From NCBI RefSeq assembly GCF_002797685.1, contig NZ_PGFH01000001.1, positions 248,001 through 312,000 on the forward strand: a stretch of 64,000 bases of DNA, in the 5' to 3' direction. A program made the position numbers and the translations under genes. How positions within the stretch are numbered: the stretch's first letter is position 1; the number at the start of each line of letters is the position of its first letter. Of the stretch, positions 52,948 to 61,446 are shown in pieces. Source of the DNA: Salinibacterium amurskyense. GTDB lineage: Bacteria > Actinomycetota > Actinomycetes > Actinomycetales > Microbacteriaceae. The notes under the pieces are model-generated. The model did not search any database. It saw only the letters and a list, made by a program, of their open reading frames with translations, and was not told the origin of the DNA.

Positions 52948-53867
52948 GCGGGGTTTCCTTCTTTCCACACGTGGATGAGGCTGCGATAAAGGTTGTCGGC
53001 GTCGCCCGAGCCGATCAGCAGGGCGCCTTCCAGAGCCGAACCGTCGGCGGGCCGGAACGACATACCTTCGGAGGCGAGGTGCTCGACGAGGCGAGCGAAA
53101 AGCAGAGTGTTGGGGCCGAGCAGTTTGCCGCCCAGCGCGAGCGGAGCATCCGCTGCCACCCAGGCCACGGCCACTCGAGCGGTGAGAAACAGCTCGTGGG
53201 CGGCGTTCTCCACGATGGAGTTGGCAACAGCGTCGCCGTCGCTTGCTGCGGCGAGAACAGAACGCGCGAACTGAGAAATGCGATTGACCGGGCGGTGAGC
53301 GCTATGAAGTCGGGCCGCCAAATTGTCGAGCCCCTCAAACTGTTCGGCAGCGCGCGTGGTGAGAGAGGTCGTCTCGCCGCGGCCATCGAGGGCGCGGAGC
53401 ACCGCTGAGATTCCTCGGCTGCCGAGCCAGAACCCGCCGCCGGAGTCGCCCAAGAGGTAGCCATCGCCATCAACGGTGCGCGTCTCGCCGTTCTCGCGGA
53501 CCGCAAGGCAGGCCACGCCAGTTCCGGTGTTGAGCGAGACGCCCGCCTCGGCAGAAAGAGCGCCGGCGTGAGAGGTCGCAGTGTCGTTGGCGATCCACAC
53601 CTCGCTGGCGCCCGTGGTGGCCGACACGAGTTCGGCTAGGCGTGAGAAGGAGGCGGTATCGGCGGGAACAGTCGTGAGCCCCATGATCACACGGTCCACG
53701 GGGGCAAACTTGCCGTGGTTCCACGCGGTAGCAACGGCACCAGCAACGGAGCGCATGGTGTCACCTTCGAGACGGCTGACGCCATCCACTTCTACGGTTC
53801 CGGGCTGTGCACTGCTCTTGAGTCGGATGCCAGATTGGCCGCCGTCGACAGCGAGCACGCGAAGCAT
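52944..53867 (-). CDS. N-acetylglucosamine kinase, BadF/BadG family
   Basis: This 307-aa protein has an N-terminal phosphate-binding MLRVLAVDGGQSGIRL, SLNTGTGVACLAVREN, and GDSGGGFWLGSRGI, all typical of BadF/BadG/BcrA/BcrD-type ATPases that include N-acetylglucosamine kinase. It should phosphorylate GlcNAc released by GH84. Start chosen at MLRVLAV, whose ATG overlaps the GntR stop by one base. Acts on cytoplasmic sugar. Confidence 0.85.
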   Translation of the reverse strand: MLRVLAVDGGQSGIRLKSSAQPGTVEVDGVSRLEGDTMRSVAGAVATAWNHGKFAPVDRVIMGLTTVPADTASFSRLAELVSATTGASEVWIANDTATSHAGALSAEAGVSLNTGTGVACLAVRENGETRTVDGDGYLLGDSGGGFWLGSRGISAVLRALDGRGETTSLTTRAAEQFEGLDNLAARLHSAHRPVNRISQFARSVLAAASDGDAVANSIVENAAHELFLTARVAVAWVAADAPLALGGKLLGPNTLLFARLVEHLASEGMSFRPADGSALEGALLIGSGDADNLYRSLIHVWKEGNPA

Positions 53868-54625
53868 TAGCTGTTCCGAGCCGGATCTGGAGAGAAGGCG
53901 CCGCCCGAGACCTGAGCGGTGAGCTGGTACTTGTCGCCGCGGTAGAAGCAATTGGCGATCATGATGATGTTTCCGCGCGCGTCAGAGTCGACCATCCGGA
54001 TGCGCAAGCAGGCCTGGTTCTCACTAATGGTGAGCAACTCGCGCACTCGTTCGTCGGGCAAAACCGGTTCGATTGACACGTTCGCGGCGCCGGGGGAGAC
54101 GCGGTAGCGGCTGCTGAGTAGCTCGTACAGGGAACCACCGAGGTCGCTGCCGTTGATTCCGGGAACGAGCGCTTGGGGAATCCAGACGGTTTCGACGGCC
54201 ATGGCTTCGCCGCTACCGAGGCGCAAGCGCGTGAAGCTGACGACAGGGTCGCCGGGCGCGATCTGAAGTTGGGTGGCCATCGCGGCATCGGCGGGGGCGA
54301 CGCGGTAGGCGAGCAAGCGTGCGCTGGGCTCGAGGCCGCGATCGCGCATATCTTGTGAAAAAGAGGTGAGCCCGAGCAGTCGCACGAAGGGTTGTGGAGT
54401 GACGTAGGTGCCAGAACCGTGGCGGCGTTCAACCAGGCCCTCGGCGACGAGCGCGTCAACGGCGCGGCGGATCGTCATGCGGGCGACACCCCAGCGGGCA
54501 CTCAAGTCGCGTTCGCTGGGCAGGCTCTTGCCCACCTCTGTCGACGCTACGAGTTCTCGCAATCGCGCACGAAGGGTGTGCCGGGTGGACTCCTCTACGA
54601 CTGTCACCCTCACATTGAAGCCCAT
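53867..54625 (-). CDS. GntR/HutC-family transcriptional regulator (NagR/DasR-like)
   Basis: This 252-aa regulator has an N-terminal winged helix (SLPSERDLSARWGVARMTIRRAVDALVAEGLVERRHGSGTYV, about residues 34-74) and a UTRA effector domain (SFSQDMRDRGLEPSARLLAYRVAPAD, LVPGINGSDLGGSLYELL). NagR/DasR homologues sense glucosamine phosphates and control N-acetylglucosamine genes. It is the first gene of the leftward operon and probably represses it from half-sites at 54652-54660 and 54743-54758. Confidence 0.9.
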   Translation of the reverse strand: MGFNVRVTVVEESTRHTLRARLRELVASTEVGKSLPSERDLSARWGVARMTIRRAVDALVAEGLVERRHGSGTYVTPQPFVRLLGLTSFSQDMRDRGLEPSARLLAYRVAPADAAMATQLQIAPGDPVVSFTRLRLGSGEAMAVETVWIPQALVPGINGSDLGGSLYELLSSRYRVSPGAANVSIEPVLPDERVRELLTISENQACLRIRMVDSDARGNIIMIANCFYRGDKYQLTAQVSGGAFSPDPARNS

Positions 54626-54651
54626 TTTCGCAGCCCAGGTAAAGGGGGTAG

Positions 54652-54660
54652 TAGACCATT
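54652..54660. promoter_or_regulatory. Candidate GntR half-site
   Basis: TAGACCATT resembles half of the DasR/NagR-type operator (AGACCA core). It lies about 30 bases upstream of the GntR gene start. Confidence 0.4.
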
Positions 54661-54742
54661 CCGGGGTACATTGTGCCGTAATCTAACCGAAACATTCCCG
54701 GTATTACTGCTTAGTTTCGCGATGAATGCGGGGCTAATGACG

Positions 54743-54758
54743 TGCCATCTAGACCACT
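54743..54758. promoter_or_regulatory. Candidate GntR operator in the divergent promoter region
   Basis: TGCCATCTAGACCACT contains the AGACCACT right half of the HutC/DasR-type operator ACTGGTCTAGACCACT, with a degenerate left half. It sits between the divergent GntR and GNAT genes and could control both. Confidence 0.45.
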
Positions 54759-54817
54759 ATCGATTCAGCGCGGAAGCCACAATGTAGACCAGTTGACGCG
54801 ACCGATATGGTGATTCC

Positions 54818-55411
54818 ATGAGCAACATTCGGCCCGCGGGACTCTTCGACCTTCCGGGCACGTATCGTGTGTGTCTTCAGACCGCGGATGCCGGGGCCGA
54901 TGGGAGCGCTCTCTTCACGAATCCTGACCTCCTGGGCCACATTTACGTGGGCCCGTATCTCGTGGGTGCCCCCGATCTCGCGTTCGTCATCGCGGACGAA
55001 CTCGGAGTCGCCGGCTATGTTCTCGGCGCCGCCGATACCCGTGAGTTTGAACAGTGGCAAGAGCGGGAGTGGTGGCCGGTGTTGCGCGAGCAGTACCCCG
55101 CGACTTCCGGCAGCTCGCTTGACGACGAGTTGATTTCTCACCTCCACTCGCCAGTGACAGCACCAGCTGCGGCGGTCGAGAATCATCCCGCCCACCTCCA
55201 CATCGACCTCCTGCCGCGCGTGCAAGGTACGGGCGCGGGGCGAGCAATGATGGAGACACTCTTTACGGCATTGCGCGCTCGCGGAGTACGCGGGGTTCAC
55301 CTCGATGTTGGCGATGACAACCACAATGCGATCTCGTTCTACCGCCACCTCGGCTTCGTTGAGTTGGCCCGCGGAGCAGACTCGATCTACCTCGGAATGG
55401 AACTCTCGTGA
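54818..55411 (+). CDS. GNAT acetyltransferase related to the HAT-like domain of O-GlcNAcase
   Basis: This 197-aa protein has the GNAT fold. It matches the acetyltransferase-like C-terminal domain of human O-GlcNAcase and its bacterial homologues: YRVCLQTADAGADGSALF, VGPYLVGAPDLAFVIAD, GVAGYVLGAADTREF, and PAHLHIDLLPRVQGTGAGRAMM, the last with an intact-looking acetyl-CoA loop. Its gene is divergent from the GH84 operon. Real acetyltransferase activity is possible; the acceptor is unknown. The stop overlaps the next start by four bases. Confidence 0.85.
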   Translation: MSNIRPAGLFDLPGTYRVCLQTADAGADGSALFTNPDLLGHIYVGPYLVGAPDLAFVIADELGVAGYVLGAADTREFEQWQEREWWPVLREQYPATSGSSLDDELISHLHSPVTAPAAAVENHPAHLHIDLLPRVQGTGAGRAMMETLFTALRARGVRGVHLDVGDDNHNAISFYRHLGFVELARGADSIYLGMELS

Positions 55412-56424
55412 TTCTGCCTAACTCCACCGCTACGCCACTTCGAGGCGGCCCCACGCTGCGCTGGGGCGTGCTCGCTCCCGGCGGCATCGCCACCGACTGG
55501 GTGGCGGCGATGCACGCCAACACCGACCAGCTGGTTGTGGCCGTGGCGTCGCGTTCGGCCGATCGCGCGGCAGAATTCGCTCAGAAGCACGGCATCGAGC
55601 GCAGCTACGGCAGCTACGAGCAGCTCGTTGCCGACCCTGACGTCGACATCGTCTACATCGCAGCGCCCAACGTGTTCCACCAACCGCTGGCGCTGCTCGC
55701 GATCGCTGCGGGCAAGCATGTCTTGATCGAGAAGCCCCTCGGCATCGACGCCGCTGACGCCCAAGTCATTGTGGATGCCGCGCGGGCTGCGGGCGTCTTT
55801 GCCATGGAAGCCATGTGGACCCGCTTCTTGCCGCAAACCACGATCATCGCGCAGCTCTTGGCCCACGGCGAGCTCGGAGACGTGGCGATGGTCACGGCAG
55901 ATTTCGGCGCCAACTTTGGGGAACCATCCGGTCAACCTGTCTTCGACCCCGCGATGGGCGGTGGCTCTCTGCGCGACATCGGCATTTACCCGGTGTGGTT
56001 CTCGCAGTTCGTGCTCGGTGCCCCCAGCGCGGCTGTGACAACGGGGCGGATGCTCGCGAGCGGTGTTGATGCGCAGGCGGCCATGATTCTCGACCACGCC
56101 ACCGGTGCCCAGGCCGTGTTGCACACGACGATGCTGGCCGACACCCCCACGGAGGCCCGCATCAGCGGCACGCGCGCTCGCGTTGAGGTGCGCACTCCGT
56201 TCTACGCGCCGAATGGCTTTGCTTTCGTGCGCGACGAAGAACGCATCGAGTTCACTGACGGCACGGGATTGCGCGGCCGCGAAGGGCTCGCTTTTCAGAC
56301 GACGGCGATTGCCCAGCACATTGCAGCGGGGCGAACGGAAGCGCCCGAGCATCCACTCGATACGTCGCTCACGGTGTTGCGCACACTCGACGGCTTGCGC
56401 GAGCAGATTGAAGCACAGGGCTAA
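55408..56424 (+). CDS. Gfo/Idh/MocA-family oxidoreductase
   Basis: This 338-aa NAD(P)-dependent sugar oxidoreductase has the N-terminal Rossmann motif LRWGVLAPGGIATDWVAAM, then VAVASRSADRAAEFAQKHGI, AAPNVFHQPLALLAIAAGKHVLIEKPLG with the catalytic Lys, and MGGGSLRDIGIYPVWFS. It starts with GTG overlapping the GNAT gene, so both are coexpressed. It may act on an amino sugar from the adjacent locus, but the substrate is unknown. Confidence 0.88.
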   Translation: MILPNSTATPLRGGPTLRWGVLAPGGIATDWVAAMHANTDQLVVAVASRSADRAAEFAQKHGIERSYGSYEQLVADPDVDIVYIAAPNVFHQPLALLAIAAGKHVLIEKPLGIDAADAQVIVDAARAAGVFAMEAMWTRFLPQTTIIAQLLAHGELGDVAMVTADFGANFGEPSGQPVFDPAMGGGSLRDIGIYPVWFSQFVLGAPSAAVTTGRMLASGVDAQAAMILDHATGAQAVLHTTMLADTPTEARISGTRARVEVRTPFYAPNGFAFVRDEERIEFTDGTGLRGREGLAFQTTAIAQHIAAGRTEAPEHPLDTSLTVLRTLDGLREQIEAQG

Positions 56425-56475
56425 CTTTCTCCGGCTTACTCCCGCAATCGCGGGGCTGTAGTGGAGAATTGACGA

Positions 56476-57387
56476 ATGGAATTCTCCTTCGCCTTTACTC
56501 CTGACCTCATCGCGGTCTTTCTCACACTCTTCGTTCTCGAAATTGTGCTCGGCGTTGACAACGTCATCTTCATTTCGATCCTCGCATCGAAACTGCCGAA
56601 GGATCAGCAGGCGAAGGCTCGCAACCTAGGTCTCACTCTCGCGATGCTCATGCGCATCGTGCTCGTGCTGTTTGCGGGCTGGATCATCACGTTGAAGGAC
56701 GAAATCTTCGTCGTCGGCGAGCTGGGCTTCTCGTGGAAAGACCTCATCCTTATCGCGGGTGGTGTCTTCCTCGTCTACAAGGCCGTCACCGAAATACACC
56801 ACAAACTTGAAGGCGACGAAGAGCACAGTTCAGGCGGTGGCAAGAAAGCGGCCACTTTTGGGTCGGTCATCGCGCAGATTCTGGTGCTCGACCTCGTCTT
56901 TTCTCTCGACTCCGTCATCACGGCCGTCGGTATGACAGAAAACCTCGTCGTGATCATCACCGTGGTTGTGCTGTCGTTCGGCATCATGCTCTTCGCGGCG
57001 CGCTTTATCTTCACCTTCGTCAACAAGCATCCGACAGTGAAGATGCTGGCCCTGTCGTTCTTGCTCCTCATCGGAGTCTTCTTGATCGCCGAGGGATTCG
57101 GCGTCTACATCGACAAGGCCCTCATCTACGCGCCGATGGCGTTCGCGATTCTGGTCGAAGCTCTCAACCTGATCGTGGCGGCCCGACGAGCGAAGCGCGA
57201 AGAGCGTAAGCGACGCCCTGTGGGATTGCGCCCGCGGTACGCCGATGTCGACGAATTGATCGCAGTGCACACTGCGCTCACGGGTCGTTCCGGCGCCGGG
57301 TCGGTAGGGCTGTCGAAGAAGCCTGTTGAGGGAGCTGCGGATTCCGAAGCTGACGGCGCTCGCGAAGAGCGCGCGGGGCTCGGATAA
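56476..57387 (+). CDS. TerC family membrane protein
   Basis: This 303-aa protein has about seven to eight membrane helices. It carries the TerC signature VLEIVLGVDNVIFISILASKLP near the N-terminus and a second related motif VLDLVFSLDSVITAVGMTE, each with acidic residues inside the membrane. Members are linked to tellurite resistance and to manganese or calcium export and metalation of secreted enzymes. The tail of about 65 residues after the final helix is basic then Glu/Ala-rich. It converges with the heme oxygenase gene. Confidence 0.9.
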   Translation: MEFSFAFTPDLIAVFLTLFVLEIVLGVDNVIFISILASKLPKDQQAKARNLGLTLAMLMRIVLVLFAGWIITLKDEIFVVGELGFSWKDLILIAGGVFLVYKAVTEIHHKLEGDEEHSSGGGKKAATFGSVIAQILVLDLVFSLDSVITAVGMTENLVVIITVVVLSFGIMLFAARFIFTFVNKHPTVKMLALSFLLLIGVFLIAEGFGVYIDKALIYAPMAFAILVEALNLIVAARRAKREERKRRPVGLRPRYADVDELIAVHTALTGRSGAGSVGLSKKPVEGAADSEADGAREERAGLG

Positions 57388-57398
57388 CCCTGCCCAAG

Positions 57399-57430
57399 GC
57401 GGGCCGTGCCGGTTCGGCGACACGACCCGC
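57399..57430. terminator. Convergent hairpin between terC and heme oxygenase genes
   Basis: GCGGG and CGTG (57399-57408) pair with CACG and CCCGC (57421-57430), with single-base bulges. It could terminate both converging transcripts. Confidence 0.5.
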
Positions 57431-57438
57431 GCGGCAGG

Positions 57439-58086
57439 CTAGGCGGCCGCTTTCGCGCGCGACAGGTCGATGAACAGGTCGGTGTTAAACTGGTACGCGG
57501 CGAGCACTTCTTCAATGACTCGGTCGCGTTCAGCGTCATCCCACTCGACAGCATCGAGCTGGTCGCGGTACGTGTTTTTGAACTCTTTGGGCTTCGCGAT
57601 CTCGTCGAACAGGTAGAAGCCGACGCCGTTGGTTTCGAAACCGAACTGGCGTTGCATGATGGTGCGGATGATCTGACCGCCCGAGAGATCGCCGAGGTAG
57701 CGGGTGTAGTGGTGGGCGATGAAACCGCCAGCCCAGTTCTGGGCAGCGATTTCGCGCACGCGAGCGGCGTAGGCGGCTGCGGTGGGCAGCGCGGTGATCT
57801 GATCGCGCCAGTTGGCACCGATCAAGAACTCGAGGTCGGCTTCGATCGCGGGAAGGCGCGTGAGCTGTGACGTGATGAACGGCGCCGCTACGGGGTCTGT
57901 GGAGAACTGCTCGGCGGCCGCTTCGATTGCTTCGTAGATGAAGTAGTGCTGAGCGACGAGGGCGATGTAGTCATCGCGGGTTCCCTTGCCCGTCATGAGG
58001 TCTTTCATGAAGTCGGCGCCCTCGCTGTCGCCGTGGCTTGACCAGGTGCGCTCGCGAAGAGCCTGCGAGAACGGAATGACGGCCAC
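57439..58086 (-). CDS. hmuO: Biliverdin-producing heme oxygenase
   Basis: This 215-aa enzyme opens heme to biliverdin, iron and CO. The proximal His is in TWSSHGDSEGADFM (His18), and the distal helix glycine motif is YLGDLSGGQIIRTIM (about residues 131-145). Length matches corynebacterial HmuO. A DtxR-type box lies 20-37 bases upstream of the start, so expression likely rises at low iron. A DUF2470 protein is encoded 3.3 kb away. Confidence 0.93.
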   Translation of the reverse strand: MAVIPFSQALRERTWSSHGDSEGADFMKDLMTGKGTRDDYIALVAQHYFIYEAIEAAAEQFSTDPVAAPFITSQLTRLPAIEADLEFLIGANWRDQITALPTAAAYAARVREIAAQNWAGGFIAHHYTRYLGDLSGGQIIRTIMQRQFGFETNGVGFYLFDEIAKPKEFKNTYRDQLDAVEWDDAERDRVIEEVLAAYQFNTDLFIDLSRAKAAA

Positions 58087-58105
58087 GGGGTCTCCTAGCG
58101 AAAGC

Positions 58106-58123
58106 GGGGTTAGGTAACCCTCA
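58106..58123. promoter_or_regulatory. Candidate DtxR/IdeR box upstream of heme oxygenase
   Basis: Read on the minus strand, TGAGGGTTACCTAACCCC matches 12 of 19 positions of the DtxR operator TTAGGTTAGSCTAACCTAA, including CCTAACC. The site lies just upstream of the gene. Iron repression of hmuO through DtxR is established in Corynebacterium diphtheriae. Confidence 0.6.
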
Positions 58124-58194
58124 CTCTAGCGAAGCCGAATTGGGCGAAACATCATCCGAAAGTTGGGTATTCCGCGGGACTGTATCGTGAGCAC

Positions 58195-59709
58195 GTGAGT
58201 GCAACTGAACAGCCCCGGGTGATGGCAACGACTAAGCAGTGGTTCGCGCTGGGTGTGCTGATGCTGCCGACGCTGTTGGTGTCGATTGACAACACCGTGC
58301 TGAGCTTTGCCCTGCCGAGCATCGCCCGCGATCTGCGCCCGAGCGCGGTTGCCCAACTCTGGATTGTTGACGTTTATCCGCTGGTATTGGCCGCGTTGCT
58401 GGTCGGGATGGGCAACCTTGGCGATCGCTTTGGCCGTCGTCGTCTGCTGCTCATCGGTGCCTCAGGATTCGGAATCGTTTCGGTGCTCGCGGCGTTCGCT
58501 CCCGACGCCACCTCGCTTGTTCTCGCCCGCATTCTGTTGGGCGTCTTTGGCGCGATGCTCATGCCCTCCACGCTGTCGTTGCTTCGCTCGCTGTTTGCGG
58601 ATCGCCGTCAGCGGCGCCTCGCGATTGCGATTTGGGCCGCAGGGTTCTCAGCGGGTTCCGCCATTGGGCCGCTCGTCGGGGGAGTGCTGCTGGAGAACTT
58701 CTGGTGGGGATCGGTGTTTCTCGTCGCTGTGCCGTTCCTACTGCCGCTGCTGATCTTCGCGCCCGTCTTGATTCCCGAGTCGAAGGATCCCACCCCCGGA
58801 CCGTTTGACCTGGGCAGCATACTGTTGTCGATTCTCACGCTCGGCCCGGCGGTGTACGCGATCAAAGAACTCGCGACCGAGGGTGTGGGAGTGCTGCCCG
58901 TTGTCCTGTTAGTAATTGCGGCGCTGTCCGGCATTTTCTTTGTGCGCCGGCTGCTCGGGCAAGCCAATCCGATGCTCGATATGCAACTCTTTCGCGTGCC
59001 CTCCTTCAGCGGTGCCGTGCTCGTGAACCTCGTAAGCGTGTTCTCGTTGCTCGGCCTGCTTTTCTTCCTCACCCAGCACCTTCAGCTGGTGGAAGGGCTG
59101 AGCCCGTTCGACGCTGCTCTTGCTCTGACGCCCGGAATTCTCGTGATCATTGTGGCGGGGCTCGTGGTGGTGCCACTCGTGCGTTTCGTGCGACCGGGCT
59201 ACCTGATGGCGGGCGGACTCACGCTGTCACTGCTCGCGTATGGCTCCATTGCACTGACCGGTAGCGATGCCACGGTGCTGAGCTACATCGTGGCGTTCTG
59301 TGTTCTTGGGGCCGGCATCGGTTCGGCCGAGACCCTCTCGAACGACCTCATCATTTCGAGCGTGACTCCAGACAAAGCGGGAGCGGCATCCGGAGTCTCA
59401 GAGACCGCTTACGAGCTCGGCGCAGTGCTGGGAACCGCGGTACTAGGGAGCATCCTGACCGCGTCGTACCGCTCGACGATCGACATTCCTCAGGGCTTGA
59501 ATGCGGTGGATGCCACCGCCGCGCGAGAAACGTTGGGCGGTGCCGTAGAAGTTGCGTCCACGCTTCCGGGTGGTCTCGGCGTGGAACTGTTGGAGTCGGC
59601 GCGACACGCTTTTGATTCGGGAGTCGTCACCACGTCGTGGGTGGCCGTAGCGCTGATGGCGGTCGCGATCACGATCACACTAGTGACCTTGAGGTCAGTG
59701 CGGAGCTAG
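58195..59709 (+). CDS. MFS drug exporter, DHA2 (EmrB/QacA-like) family
   Basis: This 504-aa transporter has about 14 membrane helices. The DHA2 motif LVSIDNTVLSFALPSIARDL lies in helix 1, LVGMGNLGDRFGRRRLLLIGASGFG forms motif A, and LGVFGAMLMPSTLSLL resembles motif C-like regions. It probably exports drugs or amphiphiles in exchange for protons. The start is GTG. Its stop overlaps the end of the convergent membrane-protein gene by four bases. Confidence 0.88.
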   Translation: MSATEQPRVMATTKQWFALGVLMLPTLLVSIDNTVLSFALPSIARDLRPSAVAQLWIVDVYPLVLAALLVGMGNLGDRFGRRRLLLIGASGFGIVSVLAAFAPDATSLVLARILLGVFGAMLMPSTLSLLRSLFADRRQRRLAIAIWAAGFSAGSAIGPLVGGVLLENFWWGSVFLVAVPFLLPLLIFAPVLIPESKDPTPGPFDLGSILLSILTLGPAVYAIKELATEGVGVLPVVLLVIAALSGIFFVRRLLGQANPMLDMQLFRVPSFSGAVLVNLVSVFSLLGLLFFLTQHLQLVEGLSPFDAALALTPGILVIIVAGLVVVPLVRFVRPGYLMAGGLTLSLLAYGSIALTGSDATVLSYIVAFCVLGAGIGSAETLSNDLIISSVTPDKAGAASGVSETAYELGAVLGTAVLGSILTASYRSTIDIPQGLNAVDATAARETLGGAVEVASTLPGGLGVELLESARHAFDSGVVTTSWVAVALMAVAITITLVTLRSVRS

Positions 59710-60317
59710 TGACCGTCGTGGCCGGGAAGGTTGAACATGCCGTCAACGCCCTCGCCAATGCCCTCGTCAGTGCCCTCGTCAGTGGGAACGTCGCGCTGGG
59801 GAGTGAACGAGCCATCGTGTTCGCCATGGGGTTGGGCGTAGATGCCAGCCTCCGTGGCGGCGAGAGCGGGGGTCGTGAGGGCGGCGACGGCAAGGGCGCC
59901 AACCGTGAGGGCGATGAGGTAGCGTCCAGCGCTGGGCGCTGACGCAGTGGCGCTCGTGCCTTCACGAGCTCGACGAGAGTGGAATGCGAGCGTGCCCGCC
60001 ACAAAAAGTTGGAACAGGGCAGCGATTCCCCACGGCACGACATCCAAGGAAGCACCCAACGCCGGGTTCTGGAAAACGGATGCGGCGGTCATCAGCAGAG
60101 CCCAGGCAACAAGCGGCGCCACCGCGACGACCATGGCGACGCGAGCAAACGGCAGTGTGTCGCGGGTGAAGGCCAGAATGCCCCACCCGAACTCGACGGC
60201 ACCAAGAATTGCCAGAGGGATGCCCAGAGCGAGAGGAGAACCGATCACGAGGGCAACGTGGATCAGGCCGGTGCCTACTGCGGCAAAAGCGATCCAGGTT
60301 CTGGTTATTGCGGACAT
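59706..60317 (-). CDS. Membrane protein with His/Gly-rich C-terminus
   Basis: This 203-aa protein has about five hydrophobic segments (WIAFAAVGTGLIHVALVIG, LALGIPLAILGAVEFGWGILAF, MVVAVAPLVAWALLMTAASVF, and others). A hydrophilic tail rich in Asp, Glu, Gly and His ends in NLPGHDGH. The tail could bind metal. Family not recognised. It is on the same strand as the two DUF4383 genes, and may be in one transcript with them. Confidence 0.6.
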   Translation of the reverse strand: MSAITRTWIAFAAVGTGLIHVALVIGSPLALGIPLAILGAVEFGWGILAFTRDTLPFARVAMVVAVAPLVAWALLMTAASVFQNPALGASLDVVPWGIAALFQLFVAGTLAFHSRRAREGTSATASAPSAGRYLIALTVGALAVAALTTPALAATEAGIYAQPHGEHDGSFTPQRDVPTDEGTDEGIGEGVDGMFNLPGHDGH

Positions 60318-60361
60318 GACGGTTCTCCTCTCGGGAAGTGATCTGGGACTTGTGGTGCGCG

Positions 60362-60769
60362 TTAGGCGGTAACGCCAGCTGCACGCTTATCGGCGCCGAG
60401 GCCAACAGCAAGCAAGACGGCGGCGCTGGCAAAGTGCAGCACGTTGTCAGCAGCGTTCAGGGCCAAAATGTTCAGCGCTGACCCTACGAGGAAGAGACCG
60501 AGGAAGCCGAGCGCCAGGTAAGCGAAACCGATTACGGAGTTCACGGTGCGGGCGGCCTTCACGTTGGAGAGGCCGGCTAGCAGCAGGGCGGCTCCAATGA
60601 TGAGGTGGGCCACGTTGTGGAAGATGTTCACTTCGAACAGGCCCAGCAGCAGTCCGCCCTCGGTGGCGAAGAAACCAACGCCGTTCGTGACGGTGAAGCC
60701 GAGCAGTCCGACGAGAATGTAGACCGCGCCGAAAACTGTTCCCAGCAGGCGGTTAGGTGATTTAGTCAT
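60362..60769 (-). CDS. DUF4383 membrane protein, copy 1
   Basis: This 135-aa protein has four membrane helices. It has the DUF4383 pattern SPNRLLGTVFGAVYILVGLLGFTVTNGVGF, NIFHNVAHLIIGAALLLAGL and ALNAADNVLHFASAAVLLAVGL, with conserved His in two helices. Function is unknown. Start chosen at MTKSPNR, which aligns with the second copy. Confidence 0.85.
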   Translation of the reverse strand: MTKSPNRLLGTVFGAVYILVGLLGFTVTNGVGFFATEGGLLLGLFEVNIFHNVAHLIIGAALLLAGLSNVKAARTVNSVIGFAYLALGFLGLFLVGSALNILALNAADNVLHFASAAVLLAVGLGADKRAAGVTA

Positions 60770-60899
60770 TAAAGTGCCTCCTCTGCGCAAACCCAGTGCT
60801 CGCGCGGTTGACTCTTATTCGTACCCCTCGCCCCAGTGGTTTGGAGTGCGTATTAGTGAGTCGTGGCGGCGTGAGGACGTACCGCCCATTTGGCGAGGG

Positions 60900-61307
60900 C
60901 TAGACGCTCACGCCAGTGGCGCGGCTGTCGGCGCCGATGCCGACGAGCAGTAGTACGACGGCAGCCGCAAAGTGCAGAACGTTGTCGGCGGCATTGAGCG
61001 CTAGCACGTTGAATTCTGAGCCGATAAGCAGCAGTCCGGCGAACCCGAGCACGAGCAGGGCAAAGCCAAGTCCGGAGTTAACGGCGCGCGCTGCGGCACG
61101 GTTTGCGAGTGCTGCGAGCACCAGCGCCGCACCAATTAAGATGTGGATAACGTTGTGGAAAACGTTCACTTGGAACACGTCGGCAAGCATTCCGCCCTCG
61201 GTCGCGAAGAAGCCAACACCCCCGGTGACGGTGAAGCCGAGCAGGCCGATGAGTACAAAGAATCCGCCGACAATGGCCCCGAGCATGCGGTTGGGTGATC
61301 GAGTCAT
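60900..61307 (-). CDS. DUF4383 membrane protein, copy 2
   Basis: This 135-aa paralogue is colinear with copy 1 throughout (SPNRMLGAIVGGFFVLIGLLGFTVTGGVGF, NVFHNVIHILIGAALVLAAL, ALNAADNVLHFAAAVVLLLVGI). A 130-base gap separates the two genes. Upstream of each is TCGTACCCCTC- or TCGTACTCCTC-like sequence, so they may share a promoter type. Confidence 0.85.
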   Translation of the reverse strand: MTRSPNRMLGAIVGGFFVLIGLLGFTVTGGVGFFATEGGMLADVFQVNVFHNVIHILIGAALVLAALANRAAARAVNSGLGFALLVLGFAGLLLIGSEFNVLALNAADNVLHFAAAVVLLLVGIGADSRATGVSV

Positions 61308-61446
61308 AGTTACTTCCCCCTTGTGCGCACACTAGGTGAGTGCGCAATGCTGCTTCTTATTCGTACTCCTCTTTCCTAGCGTTTGGCTAGGGCAGGGGAG
61401 GGTGAAAGTTGCTCAGTTCACCGCAGTGGTGGATGCCGCAGCGACC

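Noticed and set aside
56476-57387. Tellurite-resistance island suggested by TerC
   Set aside because: No terA, terB, terD or terE genes are present; stand-alone TerC proteins are common and linked to metal handling.
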